A model generated the notes under the pieces. The model ran no database searches. It had not been told where the DNA came from and saw only the letters and a program-made list of their open reading frames with translations. 64,000 nucleotides of DNA from Linum tenue (lineage: Eukaryota; Streptophyta; Magnoliopsida; Malpighiales; Linaceae): positions 5,734,937-5,798,936 of the forward strand of contig CAMGYJ010000009.1 in the NCBI GenBank assembly GCA_946122785.1, read 5' to 3'. The position numbers were made by a program, and so were the translations under genes. This document shows positions 35,061-44,974 of this stretch, one piece after another; position 1 is the first letter of the stretch, and each line of letters starts with the position of its first letter.

Positions 35061-35877
35061 TCACTTTCGTCTGAAGACGCGCGTAAAGAGTAATGTAAAA
35101 TAAATAATAACCTTATACCCAACACCTCCAGTTATTCATGTCAATTGATTTGCGGCAATTCTTAATTAGTCTTTAATTTTTTATTGCTCATCTTTTTGGT
35201 GGATTCATTTTGGTATATTATATCTTGCAAAACAAGTAACATCACGAAAATCATGCAAACACATGCAACCGTCTTAGCCGACATAATTCAATGTCTCTCC
35301 TTAAGGAATCTTATTCCCCTCTAGTACCCAAGGTTACGAAACGATTCCTCCCAGGATAGAAAGGACAACAACAGTTGTTGAAGAAACAACGGGTATAGCA
35401 CAAGAGGCCGCTGAAGAAGGTGTTCTGGAGTTGCAGCTTTTAGGAAACTAGCTTTCTATGGTGAACGTGCTTGAACTGGGTGAGCTACAGTCGAAGGAAA
35501 TCATTCTGGTGACCAATTATCACTGCCAGCAACGTTCAAGATGTTGTGCCAGATTCTCGAGCTCCTATGTGTTAAATCTAGTCCAGAAGGATTAGATAAA
35601 GATGCCACTACCTCAAGGAACGAGAATCGATCAATACAAACCTACTGTATCGATCCTGGAGGGAGGAGAATTGATCTTGTCAATTCTACAGAACCCGATA
35701 ATTTCGACATCGACGTTCAATTCTGCAAATTGAACGACGACTTGCTTCGAAGTTCATGGATCGAAACACTTGTTTGTCTAGCTGTTTGAGCTTTGGATTC
35801 CTTGGAATTGTGGAGTCTATATGTTCTTTCTTGATGATGATTATGCAGGAAATTGTGTTTGAAAGCCAGGCTGCGAC
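35061..35877. other. Unrecognised intergenic, TE-like sequence
   Basis: Small frames near 35541-35789 have no recognisable family. The end of the stretch contains the left target duplication of the next MITE. Confidence 0.35.
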
Positions 35878-36446
35878 TAGACCTAGCAATTGGGTAGGGT
35901 TGGGGGCATCGGATTACGGGTTGAGCCATGTTGGATTGGCTGATTTCGGGTCAAATATTGACTCAACCCACCGTGCTTCAGGTCGGGTTATAGGTCATTT
36001 CGTGTTATGAGCGCTCTCATAAACAATACCAAACATGCTTCATATTTTTTTAAAGAACACAAATCTTCACATATGCATGACAATAGTTTACCTAACATAT
36101 GTCAATTAACGTATTCTCAAATCCTCCTATTCTAATGAAATAAATTACAAATTGCACAAATTGTCAAAAAACAATCACAAGAGTGACACTACTACAAGAA
36201 ACACATGATATTTGATTATTATTAAACTCCAAACATGTCTTTCAAATCCTTGTGATTTGTTTTAAACATCTCACTAATTTATTAGTGATTTCATCATTTT
36301 GGGAGCGACATATGAAATGAAATTGGTCAACCAGCTAACCTACTCAACATGACCCAAAAAATTGCGAGTTAATCGGGTTCACGTTATTCAGGTTTTGAGT
36401 TATAAGAACTTCAATTTTTCAGTCGGGTTGTAATTTGTCAGGTCTA
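35878..36446. mobile_element. hAT-type MITE, TSD 7 of 8
   Basis: The left end TAGACCTAGCAATTGGGT and the inverted right end TAGACCTGACAAATTAC form an inverted repeat of the hAT type. The flanks GCTGCGAC (35870-35877) and GCTGGGAC (36447-36454) match in seven of eight positions. Both halves contain CGGGT and CAACCCG phrases. There is no coding capacity. Confidence 0.82.
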
Positions 36447-37248
36447 GCTGGGACGCTTGTTTGGATCGAGAGCTTTGTGGATTTCTTGAATTCAAATGGG
36501 AGAATGATGCATGGTGTTTTACACAAGTTTTGAGAGCAAAATTTCTTCAACGGGGAGGGACTGATGTAATTTCCCTCGGCCTAGTCATCAAATTCCCTGA
36601 CCGGGGGAATCATGAGGGTGACCGAGGAATTGCAACAGAGACCCCCCCAGTCGGTTGAGTTAAATCCCTGATCGGGGATCGGGGCTGACGAGTTAAAATT
36701 ACCCTTTTGTGTTAGGATTCTTTTCATTTTCAAGTTTTTGATTAGTTTTATTTTTTCAGGCCTATTTAAAGGTTGTAAACACGAGTTTTAGGACAGACTT
36801 CAATTATTATTGAAATTTTACCCTAGTTCATCAAGTTTTTGGCTTGTGAATTTTGCTCTCTTTGTTGGTGGACTACAATCGTGTTGAGTGTGTCTATGTA
36901 TATATCAAGCATCCATCTTGATTGTGGTCGAGGCTTTTTACCTTTATATTGTTCGAGCGTCTTCCCGATTTCGTGTTGAAGTTACACGTTCAATTCTGTC
37001 TTATCCTTTTATTTTTTTCGTGTTGTTGAGAAAAGTTCAGAAAACCCTAAAAGATAGTAGCTGCGCGACTTTAAAAAATACGAGTGGTTTCGTGCTCGTA
37101 TCACAAATGTTAGAATGCAACACCCGATATGTATTGAAATTCGCGGCTGAGTTGTATTCGTTGTCTGCATCAAGCAGGTGATTCATAGTAAGTGGGAGAA
37201 TAACTTGTTGAAGGATGGGACGAGGATCAACATCCTTCGTCTTCATAA
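36447..37248. other. LTR-leader-like and unrecognised sequence
   Basis: The stretch 36710-37040 has the T-rich, promoter-like look of a retroelement LTR (GCCTATTTAAAGGTTGTAAA near 36760). No PBS, gag or partner repeat was found. Confidence 0.3.
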
Positions 37249-37326
37249 TGTTAGTGTTGTGGTATACGATCCACGATTGAACCTCTCCCAACAACTCAAG
37301 TTATTGGGATCAACTGGTCCATGACA
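37249..37326 (+). mobile_element. Solo LTR of the TRIM family, TSD CATAA
   Basis: This 78-bp unit begins TGTTAGTGTTGTGGTATACG and ends GGTCCATGACA. It is the inverse-strand match of the LTRs at 31651, 31867 and 32992. Exact CATAA copies flank it at 37244-37248 and 37327-37331. The lack of an internal region with an intact duplication indicates LTR-LTR recombination after insertion. Confidence 0.9.
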
Positions 37327-37484
37327 CATAATTATCCGGAATCGATGATGGTCCTCAAAATCGTCAAGGCAGCTTATATCAGTAACTTAGACTTAAGCTA
37401 AAAACAATTTTTATTTTTGGTAAAAAAAAAAACAATTTTTTTTTGTCCTGCTGCTTCAAGAAAAAACACCATTAGTAATGGATC

Positions 37485-37925
37485 CATCCTTGATTGAGAG
37501 ACAAGCTTGTATCTGTTTGTGGAACAGTGGTGAAGGTTAGCACGGTGAAGCCTCTGGTTGTTCAAATGAGTTCCGATTGTGAAAACTGTAAATCCAGCAT
37601 TGTAAGGGTGCTTTCACCAGCGTATATTCGCAATTTAAACATACGCAAGAGAAAAAAAATTCAAACCACTCAAATCTTCAGCTAAAGCAATAGATTTTCA
37701 GAAAATAAGGCATATGGTAGAGAGTAGAGTTTGAGACTTCCTTTTTACTTGCATTTCCTTGTTACTCTCCTTCAATTTTTGTCTATTCACTTGGAGAACT
37801 GCCTGACATAGATTGCTGGAGTCACTTAACCCTCAAGATCATCAAGAAGGGAGAGTGCCTCCAACTGTAGAATGTGAGCTTACAGAGGACCTTGTTGATG
37901 GTGCATTCGTGGAGATGTTTGACAA
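37485..37925 (+). pseudogene. MCM8 gene fragment
   Basis: Three short coding blocks appear in MCM8 order. The first is LRDKLVSVCGTVVKVSTVKP with VVQMSSDCENCKSSIVRV (37494-37607). The second is AIDFQKIR (about 37686-37715). The third is ESLNPQDHQEGRVPPTVECE with LTEDLVDG (about 37828-37905). These are the OB-fold and early zinc-region blocks of the plant MCM8 helicase family, which acts in meiotic recombination. No initiator, ATPase domain or later exons are present, the zinc region is incomplete, and the frame ends in stops. Intron-like gaps between blocks suggest a DNA-level fragment and not a retrocopy. Confidence 0.7.
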
Positions 37926-38293
37926 AAACAACTGCTTTTCCTAGGTGCAAACATCATCTTATTCGCGGAGTCAATCGTCCAGGTGAAGGCCCTAAAGTTC
38001 TTCATACACTTGCTTTAGAAGGTTGATCAAGTCGTTTGTATATGCGTAAACCTGTGGTTTCACATGCTTGCAGAACAACTTTGACATATCTCACAACAGC
38101 ATTTGTTCATATGCTATCAGTTTATATTCCATGAAAGTTGTGTTCATCATTTACAATACAGAAGCCATCACTTTGGTTCACTACAAGAATCAGTGATAAT
38201 GTATATCCACAAATTGGAAGCTTCCTCTGCTACATATAGTGTACAACAACAAACATAACATATTTGCGTTGGTATAGGAAGTAACTAACCTTC
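37926..38293. other. Flank and 3' UTR of HCF152
   Basis: No separate feature is recognised. This probably includes the 3' UTR of the minus-strand HCF152 gene. Confidence 0.4.
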
Positions 38294-40528
38294 TCAAAGG
38301 AATCTATCCTCAACCAAGGGGTCAAGTCGCCACTCGCTCCCATAGTACTCATTCGGCAGACCCAACCAAAACTTGAAAGCCTCGGCAGCTCTCTTCCTCT
38401 CCTTCCTCCGGTCCTGCCTCGCTTGTGAAGCGTGTTTACTCGTAAACATCCTGGAATGCATCTCCACGTAAATCTTCTTGTACTTGGACTTGTTTGGTGG
38501 TATTCCATGCTCTTCCATGCAGGCCACAATCTCCAATGCCTTCTGGAAGAAGGCACCTCTCACGCAGATATCAGCCAGAGTATCAAGCAGCCCTTCATCA
38601 GGGTTCAACCGCGGGACAACAGAATCCGCTTCTGAATTCTTCTCTCCTTTCCTCGCTTCGCACCTATCCTTCACTTCCTTCCACAGCAGAAGAGCTTCTC
38701 CTGGTTTTCTTGACAACGATATCCCATTGGCTAGACTTCCATAAGTAGCCACATCAGGGTAAAACCCATTCTCCTTCATATTCTCTATCACTCTCTTCGC
38801 CTCCTGAACCAACCCTATCTTGCAATACCCTTCCACCAACATGTTCCAGGCGACCAAATCAACTTTGACTCGTGTATCCTTCAGCATTTCGTCAAACACC
38901 TTGTGAGCCAGCTTCGGCTGACCAGACGAGGCGAAGGCTTTCATCAGCGTAGTGTAGCTGATCTTGGTTGGCGGAATCCCTTTCGCTCGCATCTCGTTGA
39001 AGAAACTAAGGGCCTCGGCGCTATCATCCACCTTTATACACCCATCGATCAAAATGTTGTACGAAACAACATCAGGTTCAATTTCAGCATTACCTGTCAT
39101 CTCCATCAACAGCTCCTTTGCTTTGTCGATCTGCAGCTGCTGACAATACCCCTTCAAGAGAATGTTGTATGTAATCCTATTCGCCGGCACACCAATCCTC
39201 GCCATCTCGGCCAGCACTTGCCGAGCTCGATCCATGGCACCCACCTTCACAAAAGCAGAGACCACCGTTGTATACGTGACGTGATCAGGATGGCTCGCTT
39301 GGTCGTCCTGATGCCTCATCGCTTCCAGCATTCTAACAGCGTCAGCAGCTCGACCTTGCTTCATGTACCCTTTCATCAATGTCGTGTATAGTCTTGAGTT
39401 TGGAGAGTAAGATTTAGGCAGCAATGGTGGCTCGGTTTCGTTACCATCTTCAACGGAATTAGGAAGCAACTTCTCAAACACGACTGCCTCATCATCTACA
39501 TTCCCATTTTCATCTTCATCATCTTCATCGTCGTCGTCTTCCCTCGATGCCTCGTCATTCGCCTCCCTCATAATCTTGCACAAATCTCTCCTTCCTTCTC
39601 TCAAGGCCTGAACCAGCTTCTCAGCAGTTTCTAGATCCCCAAACACTACATAAGCCGCCACGAGGGAATGGAGAGTGGTCATACAGAACGGGACTCCCTT
39701 CTGGATTGCAAACTCGACGACGAACACCATCAAGTCCTTCCTGTTGCAACGGGCGCAGAGCTTTATCATGACATTGTAGGTCAAGATGTCGGGATGGAGA
39801 CCGAGCTCAGGCATTTCGTCGAACAGTTGGAGGAACGTTTTGGTGTCCCCGATGTTGGCGCAAGCGTTGAGAGCGTTGTTGAAAGCGGCAGTGTCCGGCA
39901 TGGAATCGCGGACCATCTCCGGGTCGGGGAATTTCCGCACTCGTCGGACTATGGATTTGAAGAGCTTTAGGGCCAAGACGGGGCCGTCGTCCGGGGAGGA
40001 GGCCAGGCGGCTGACCACCGCGGACCAGGCCTTGACGTGGGGGAGGTAGCCGGAGCGGAGCATGGAGTTGATGACGGAGGCGGCGTAAGGGAGCTGGCCG
40101 GACTTGGTGGCGGAGACGGCGAGGAGGCCGAGGGAGTTGGCGTCGAGGCGGTGGAGCTCGCGGTCATGGCGGAGGCGCGTGAGGATGGACTGAGCGCGTG
40201 CGAGGGAGAGAGGGGAGTTTTGGAGGGAGAGTTGGGAGACCAGGCGGCTCAGGCAGGTGGAATTGGGGAGGTGGTGAGGGGATGACGCCTCGTACACCGC
40301 CCACGCCTCGTCGGTCTTCCTCTGGCGGAGGAGGAGGAGAAGGGCTTGGTCGCTGCCGGAGGCGGAGTAGGGGGCGGGGGTAATGGCGGTGGTGGTGGTT
40401 TGCACGCAGAACGAGCGCGCGGATCTGGAGTGGGAAGCGGACGGCGGGAGGGAGAAGCAGTGGAAGGGAAGGGTGAGAGGGAAGAGGTTAAGGAGGGAGA
40501 GCGAGGAGGAAGGAAGGGGTGTGCTCAT
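38294..40528 (-). CDS. HCF152: Plastid pentatricopeptide repeat protein HCF152
   Basis: A single exon encodes 744 residues from ATG 40528 (MSTPLPSSSLSLLN). The open frame extends upstream to 40777, but that part has no transit-peptide character. The N-terminus is Ser/Leu-rich without acids, as expected for a chloroplast transit peptide. About a dozen PPR motifs follow, for example TYNVMIKLCARCNRKDLM, TYTTVVSAFVKVGAMDRARQ and TYNILLKGYCQQLQIDKAKE. An acidic tract (EDDDDEDDEDENGNVDDE, residues 330-347) separates the early from the dense repeat region. The tail KYKKIYVEMHSRMFTSKHAS and FKFWLGLPNEYYGSEW match the HCF152 C-terminus as I remember it. HCF152 binds psbH-petB intergenic RNA and is needed for processing of psbB operon transcripts. 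The gene looks intact. Confidence 0.94.
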   Translation of the reverse strand: MSTPLPSSSLSLLNLFPLTLPFHCFSLPPSASHSRSARSFCVQTTTTAITPAPYSASGSDQALLLLLRQRKTDEAWAVYEASSPHHLPNSTCLSRLVSQLSLQNSPLSLARAQSILTRLRHDRELHRLDANSLGLLAVSATKSGQLPYAASVINSMLRSGYLPHVKAWSAVVSRLASSPDDGPVLALKLFKSIVRRVRKFPDPEMVRDSMPDTAAFNNALNACANIGDTKTFLQLFDEMPELGLHPDILTYNVMIKLCARCNRKDLMVFVVEFAIQKGVPFCMTTLHSLVAAYVVFGDLETAEKLVQALREGRRDLCKIMREANDEASREDDDDEDDEDENGNVDDEAVVFEKLLPNSVEDGNETEPPLLPKSYSPNSRLYTTLMKGYMKQGRAADAVRMLEAMRHQDDQASHPDHVTYTTVVSAFVKVGAMDRARQVLAEMARIGVPANRITYNILLKGYCQQLQIDKAKELLMEMTGNAEIEPDVVSYNILIDGCIKVDDSAEALSFFNEMRAKGIPPTKISYTTLMKAFASSGQPKLAHKVFDEMLKDTRVKVDLVAWNMLVEGYCKIGLVQEAKRVIENMKENGFYPDVATYGSLANGISLSRKPGEALLLWKEVKDRCEARKGEKNSEADSVVPRLNPDEGLLDTLADICVRGAFFQKALEIVACMEEHGIPPNKSKYKKIYVEMHSRMFTSKHASQARQDRRKERKRAAEAFKFWLGLPNEYYGSEWRLDPLVEDRFL

Positions 40529-40791
40529 GGCTGCTGCTGATGGCGGCGGAGACGGTGGTCGGAGTCCATCTAATGCGGCGAGAATTCGGAGAGCTGGTTG
40601 GCGGTAAAGGAAGAAAGGGGGAGAGGATAATGGAAGCTTGTGGTGTGGAGAGGTGCTACCAAGGCAAAATTTGAGCGGCAGTGGAGTAGCTCCACAGAGC
40701 TCGAGTTTCGCAATTCGCACCTTTTGCTTTATTCGTTCCACCGCCACGTCAGTAAACCAAAATTCCACTCTTTTCATTTATCATTTTTTTT

Positions 40792-40860
40792 TGCAAAATC
40801 CATCTGTATAGCCAAAACTTTAACGTTTGTGACAATAATAGCTACTTTTGGAGAAATCAT
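40792..40860 (+). repeat. Outer part of the left MULE terminal repeat
   Basis: It aligns in inverse orientation with 44905-44974 over about 70 bp, including ATAGCCAAAACTTT and AGC(T/C)ACTTTTGG. Confidence 0.75.
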
Positions 40861-40888
40861 TGGCGCGTGTGTAAACGAGGTGCTCTAC
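40861..40888 (-). tRNA. trnV-UAC fragment (plastid-derived, non-functional)
   Basis: The minus strand reads GTAGAGCACCTCGTTTACAC, the D-arm to anticodon region of plastid trnV-UAC, and then leaves the tRNA. Only the 5' half remains. Confidence 0.6.
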
Positions 40889-40889
40889 A

Positions 40890-40926
40890 AATGCGATGGT
40901 CATCGGTTCGACTCCGATAGCCGGCT
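40890..40926 (+). tRNA. trnT-UGU 3' half (plastid-derived, non-functional)
   Basis: AATGCGATGGTCATCGG, then TTCGACTCCGATAGCCGGCT, matches the anticodon-stem 3' side, T arm and acceptor of plastid trnT-UGU. The 5' half is absent and is replaced by the trnV fragment. Confidence 0.75.
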
Positions 40927-41017
40927 TTTTCTATTTGTTTGGTTTTTCATTTTTACATGATTGATAGTGTCTTTTTGAAATCAAAGAATGGTGAAAAGGC
41001 TTCTTACCCTTTTTGCT

Positions 41018-41208
41018 CAGATACCCGTAAGTGAGGCTTTTTTGGGTCGTGTTATAAATGCTTTAGCTAAACCTATTGACGGTCGAGGTGAAATTTCCGC
41101 TTCTGAATCTCGCTTAATTGAATCTCCCGCCCCGGGTATTATTTCGAGACGTTCGGTATATGAGCCTCTTCAAACAGGACTTATTGCTATTGATTCGATG
41201 ATCCCCAT
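41018..41208 (+). pseudogene. atpA fragment (plastid ATP synthase alpha), NUPT
   Basis: The frame reads [40 protein letters not shown] and [20 protein letters not shown], a central block of CF1 alpha just after the nucleotide-binding region starts. It breaks at MIPI and continues in frame into rpoC1 sequence. It is an organelle-derived fragment. Confidence 0.9.
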
Positions 41209-41305
41209 CATTCAGATAGATGGGGGTAAGTTAATGAGTTCAGATATTAATGAACTCTATAGAAGAGTTATCTATCGGAACAATACTCTTACTGATCTAG
41301 ATATC
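41206..41305 (+). pseudogene. rpoC1 fragment A, fused in frame to atpA
   Basis: [20 protein letters not shown] followed by [11 protein letters not shown] is a highly conserved part of the plastid RNA polymerase beta-prime subunit. The join with atpA shares the bases ATCATT-like microhomology and keeps the frame. This makes a 119-codon chimeric ORF (40988-41347) that has no plausible function. Confidence 0.85.
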
Positions 41306-41330
41306 CAAAAGGCTAAAGGAAGAACCAGTC

Positions 41331-41525
41331 ACGTTGTTGTGGAATAAGAAGCCTTCGTATCTTAATGCATGTATTTAATTTATTCGGAGCTATTAGAGCG
41401 GGATCCACTTTTTGGGGAATATGAGTCGAAGCAATAACAAGAATATTTCTAGTGGAACATCTTTCACAATCCCTGGAGAGATAGTTCACTAATAGACCGA
41501 GGGATAAGTAATTCGACTCATTCAC
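41331..41525 (-). pseudogene. ycf2 fragment (inverted), NUPT
   Basis: The minus strand reads [40 protein letters not shown] and [14 protein letters not shown], matching the AAA-like region of plastid Ycf2. It is inverted relative to atpA and ndhK, showing rearrangement. Confidence 0.85.
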
Positions 41526-41725
41526 AGATTACTCCGATTAAACCATGTGGAAGGGAAGGAAGACCTTGGCGTCTTGATGCATCGAATCTGCTCAAGTTGA
41601 AGAAGCTGTGAACAAAGAAGAAACTCTTGCCACTTTCGGTCTAACCGCAGTTGGTTGAAAAGGGCAGAGTTCCATTTGGTGGGTGGGTGACGGGCGAATA
41701 GGTAAGGTGGTTAGGCAACGGGAGA

Positions 41726-41944
41726 ATGTTCAGCACGGATTCTTATAGTACTGTTCGAGGAGTCGATAAACTAATTCCTGTAGATGTCTATTTGCCGGGC
41801 TGCCCCCCTAAACCCGAGGCCGTTATAGATGCTATAACAAAACTTCGTAAAAAACTATCTCGCGAAATTTATGAAGATCAAATTAAGCCTCAACAGGGGA
41901 ATCAGTCTCAAGCAAGTCCAAGGCAAGTAGGAGAATCTTTCTAA
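41726..41944 (+). pseudogene. ndhK C-terminal fragment, NUPT
   Basis: [20 protein letters not shown] then [20 protein letters not shown] is the C-terminal half of plastid NdhK, including the conserved cysteine of the iron-sulfur N2 site (PGCPP). The reading frame runs to its natural-looking stop at 41942-41944. The N-terminus is missing. Confidence 0.88.
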
Positions 41945-42225
41945 GAATCCTCTTTTTGGCTATACTATATCGATGTTCGATTAATCCTAATAGTTAAGGG
42001 ATCCTTCGGCTCATATCCGATCAAAAACTTTATTTCTTAAAAGGATTTAATCCTTTACCTCTCAATGAAAAATTCGAGAAAGAATAGACATTCTCGTAAT
42101 TTGTATCCGATTCTACGAAGAATTCTAGAAGAAATTCTTCGAATTAATTGAAATTTTTGATTGTTTTTAATCAGTGGTATTGGACAGAATCCATACTCGA
42201 TCTCATAGATACATATAGAATTCTG

Positions 42226-42262
42226 TGGAAAGCCGTATTCGACGAAAGTCGTATGTACGGCT
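42226..42262 (+). other. Group II intron domain V hairpin (plastid-derived)
   Basis: The stem halves AAGCCGTATTCGAC and GTCGTATGTACGGCTT with a GAAA-type tetraloop fit the 34-nt domain V consensus of organelle group II introns. The parent intron could not be assigned. Confidence 0.6.
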
Positions 42263-42361
42263 TGGACCATGTCTCCCGAAAAAACAGAAAAAAAAATTTA
42301 TGCTTAATAAAGCGGGTGGGTAAAAAAAACATTTCATGATTCGTATATATAGTGAGGGATT

Positions 42362-42463
42362 ATGGGACAAAAAATAAATCCACTTGGGTTTAGACTTGGT
42401 ACAACTCAAGGTCATCATTCTCTTTGGTTTGCACAACCAAAAAATTATTCTGAAGGTCTAGAT
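42362..42463 (+). pseudogene. rps3 N-terminal fragment, NUPT
   Basis: [20 protein letters not shown] followed by [13 protein letters not shown] is the start of plastid ribosomal protein S3. After 33 residues the sequence departs and soon stops. Confidence 0.88.
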
Positions 42464-42636
42464 TTATCATTTGTTAATTTCTTAACAGAAGATAGAGATA
42501 TACCTATCTATCTTAACAATGAGTAAATTATTGAATGAAGGCGGGAGAAATGGTTTTTTTTATGGTTTTCTGGCCAAAAAATCCTTTCTGGAAAGGATCT
42601 TTTGTATTCTTTTTTTCTTTTGCTAGGCCTGTAGCT

Positions 42637-42786
42637 AAAAAACCTACTTTCTTACGATTACGAGGCTCATTCGAATATGAAATCCAATCCTGGAAATACA
42701 GTATTCCGCTTTTTTTTACTACCCAGGGCTTCGATACATTTCGAAATCGAGAAATTTCTACTGGAGCCGGTGCTATCAAAGAGCAA
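42637..42786 (+). pseudogene. rpoC1 fragment B, NUPT
   Basis: [40 protein letters not shown] and [10 protein letters not shown] match another part of plastid rpoC1 not contiguous with fragment A. The flanking frames do not belong to the same gene. Confidence 0.85.
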
Positions 42787-42986
42787 AAGAGGGCATTCGA
42801 TGCATCAATCCCATTCTTGCTAAGAGCTGAAACTTGACTTCTTAGTTCTCATCAATATGAACGATTAAAGAAAAACTGAAAAAAAAATTCGGAATGTTCG
42901 GAATGAAGGGGTTCGCTTTGACCGTTAAGAGTAAATAACCCCTTTCCTGTGTCTTTATTTCTATTGCATTCTATCTCATCATATCA

Positions 42987-43292
<306 letters not shown>

Positions 43293-43363
43293 TCACGAAA
43301 AGCCCGGTGAATTGCCCGACCGTTGGTCATGTTGAGGTGCCGTCCTTCGGTCGAACTCTCCCC

Positions 43364-43450
43364 CTCTCCTTTCAGTCGAGCATATTGATAACCTCTCCTT
43401 TCAGTCGAGCATATTGATAACCTCTCCTTTCAGTCGAGCATATTGATAAC
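43364..43450 (+). repeat. 29-bp tandem repeat, three copies
   Basis: The unit starts CTCTCCTTTCAGTCGAGCAT and is repeated exactly three times, with a broken fourth start. It lies inside the plastid-derived block. The identical copies suggest recent slippage or a plastid intergenic repeat. Confidence 0.95.
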
Positions 43451-43461
43451 CTCTCCTCTCA

Positions 43462-43700
43462 CTTTCTTTATGGAAATGATAATGGTAAACCGATTCGGGG
43501 AATTTTGGACACAAGTATTCAATTAGTTCGGACTTGTTTAGTGTTGAATTGGGATCAAAACAAAAAAGGTTCTTCTATCGAGGAAGCCCGCGCTTCTTTT
43601 GTTGAAGTAAGTATAAAAGGTCTGGTTTGTAATTTCCTCAAAATCCGCTTATTGAAATCCCATATTTCATATATTAGCAAAAAAAGGAATGATCCCCGAG
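43462..43700 (+). pseudogene. rpoC2 fragment, NUPT
   Basis: [40 protein letters not shown] and RASFVEVS match the beta-double-prime subunit of plastid RNA polymerase. Later residues ([17 protein letters not shown]) remain similar with drift. It is followed by unassigned sequence up to the resumed MULE repeat. Confidence 0.85.
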
Positions 43701-44395
43701 GTTCCGAAGAGCAGCGTGTCTACCGATTTCACCATAGCGGCTTGTTCGAAATCATAATAACCCATTTTTACTCAATCGTCGAGCTTGAAAGAGTCAATTC
43801 AAGGCAATATTTTTAAGAGCTAAGTTTAATAGCCAGAATTTTGAAAGTTTGATGACAATAATAGCCATTTCCGTCCAAAACTTTAACGATGTTACAAAAT
43901 TATGTTTGTTAGGTTAACGGTATGCTGACGAGAATGCCAAATCATTGCCACATCAGCGACAACTCAGCCTTAATTGCCACACAGATGCCATGTCACAATT
44001 CACTTCTAATATATCTTATATTTATTTTTCATTTAGAAAAAAAATTATCTTCTCTTTCCTCCCTGCCTTCTTTGTCTGTTGCCTTCTCCCTCTTCACGAA
44101 CCAACCTTTGTCGATTCCCCGATTCCCCCGCACTTCTTCACCAAACTTCTCCCCCGAATCCCCCGCACCCACCCATCTGATCGTCGCTCCAGCCCATCCC
44201 TTCAATCGCTCCAGTCGACTGGTCGGGCATCTCTGGGAGTCTGGATTTCGCCTCAACCCTAGAATTTGGGGAAATAGGTTTATGATTGACGATCTCGACA
44301 CCGCTAACTACGCAAACGACGAGACTCACACAACAAAGTGTTCCATCTCAGATCCGGCTATGATTGATGACGACCGCTTCCAATTCGACGACGGC

Positions 44396-44485
44396 GAGAT
44401 CGAGAGATGAAGGGCGGCAGCGGCTAGATCGAGAGATGAAGGGAGGCGGCGGCGGCGAGATCGAGAGATGAAGGGCGGTTGCGGC
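44396..44485 (+). repeat. Imperfect tandem repeat of about 30-35 bp inside the MULE
   Basis: The phrase GAGATCGAGAGATGAAGGG (or close variants) occurs three times with GC-rich GGCGGC spacers of varying length. It is internal to the MULE-like element. Confidence 0.75.
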
Positions 44486-44785
44486 TGAATCCTTCTTCTC
44501 TAATTCACTCGACCAAGAGAGATTGGGGGCAGGGTCATAGCGGACAAGAGCTACGGCGCAACGACAATCCAAGCAACAGCCGGAAGGGTGTGGGGTTTCA
44601 AAATGGTGGTGGTGGGCTGGGGGTATCGACGACAGAAGATGGTAGGGATGGATTGATTGATCTCAATAATTAAGGATTATGGAAGATTGATTAATGGGCT
44701 TGTTCTGGGTAGGAAAAGAGATGGGAGAGATTCCGCTGGGAAGGGGAAGGAAAAGAGATGGGAGAGGAAAAATAAAAAAAATAAT

Positions 44786-44974
44786 TTATTTTTATTTTCC
44801 ACCTCACACTTTAATTGAATAATTGTGGCCAACTCAGCCTCTCCGTTAGTCCAGTCAGCTATTTGGTTAACACCGTCAAACAATTGGAAGGAATTGGCTA
44901 TTTTTGGTATTTCGCCAAAAGTGGCTATATTTGGCCAAACCGTCAAAGTTTTGGCTATACAAGTGAATTTTGCC
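44786..44974 (-). repeat. Right MULE terminal repeat
   Basis: It is the inverse of the left repeat, which is split into 40792-40860 and about 43825-43950. The inner part holds CTCCGTTAGTCCAGTCAGC and GGTTAACACCGTCAAA. Confidence 0.7.

Noticed and set aside
36188..36206. CACTACTACAAGAAACAC resembling a CACTA end
   Set aside because: It is inside the hAT MITE, lacks subterminal repeats and has no partner end.
38294..40777. Start of HCF152 at 40777
   Set aside because: The extra 83 residues lack transit-peptide character and extend into the promoter region; ATG 40528 fits the family.
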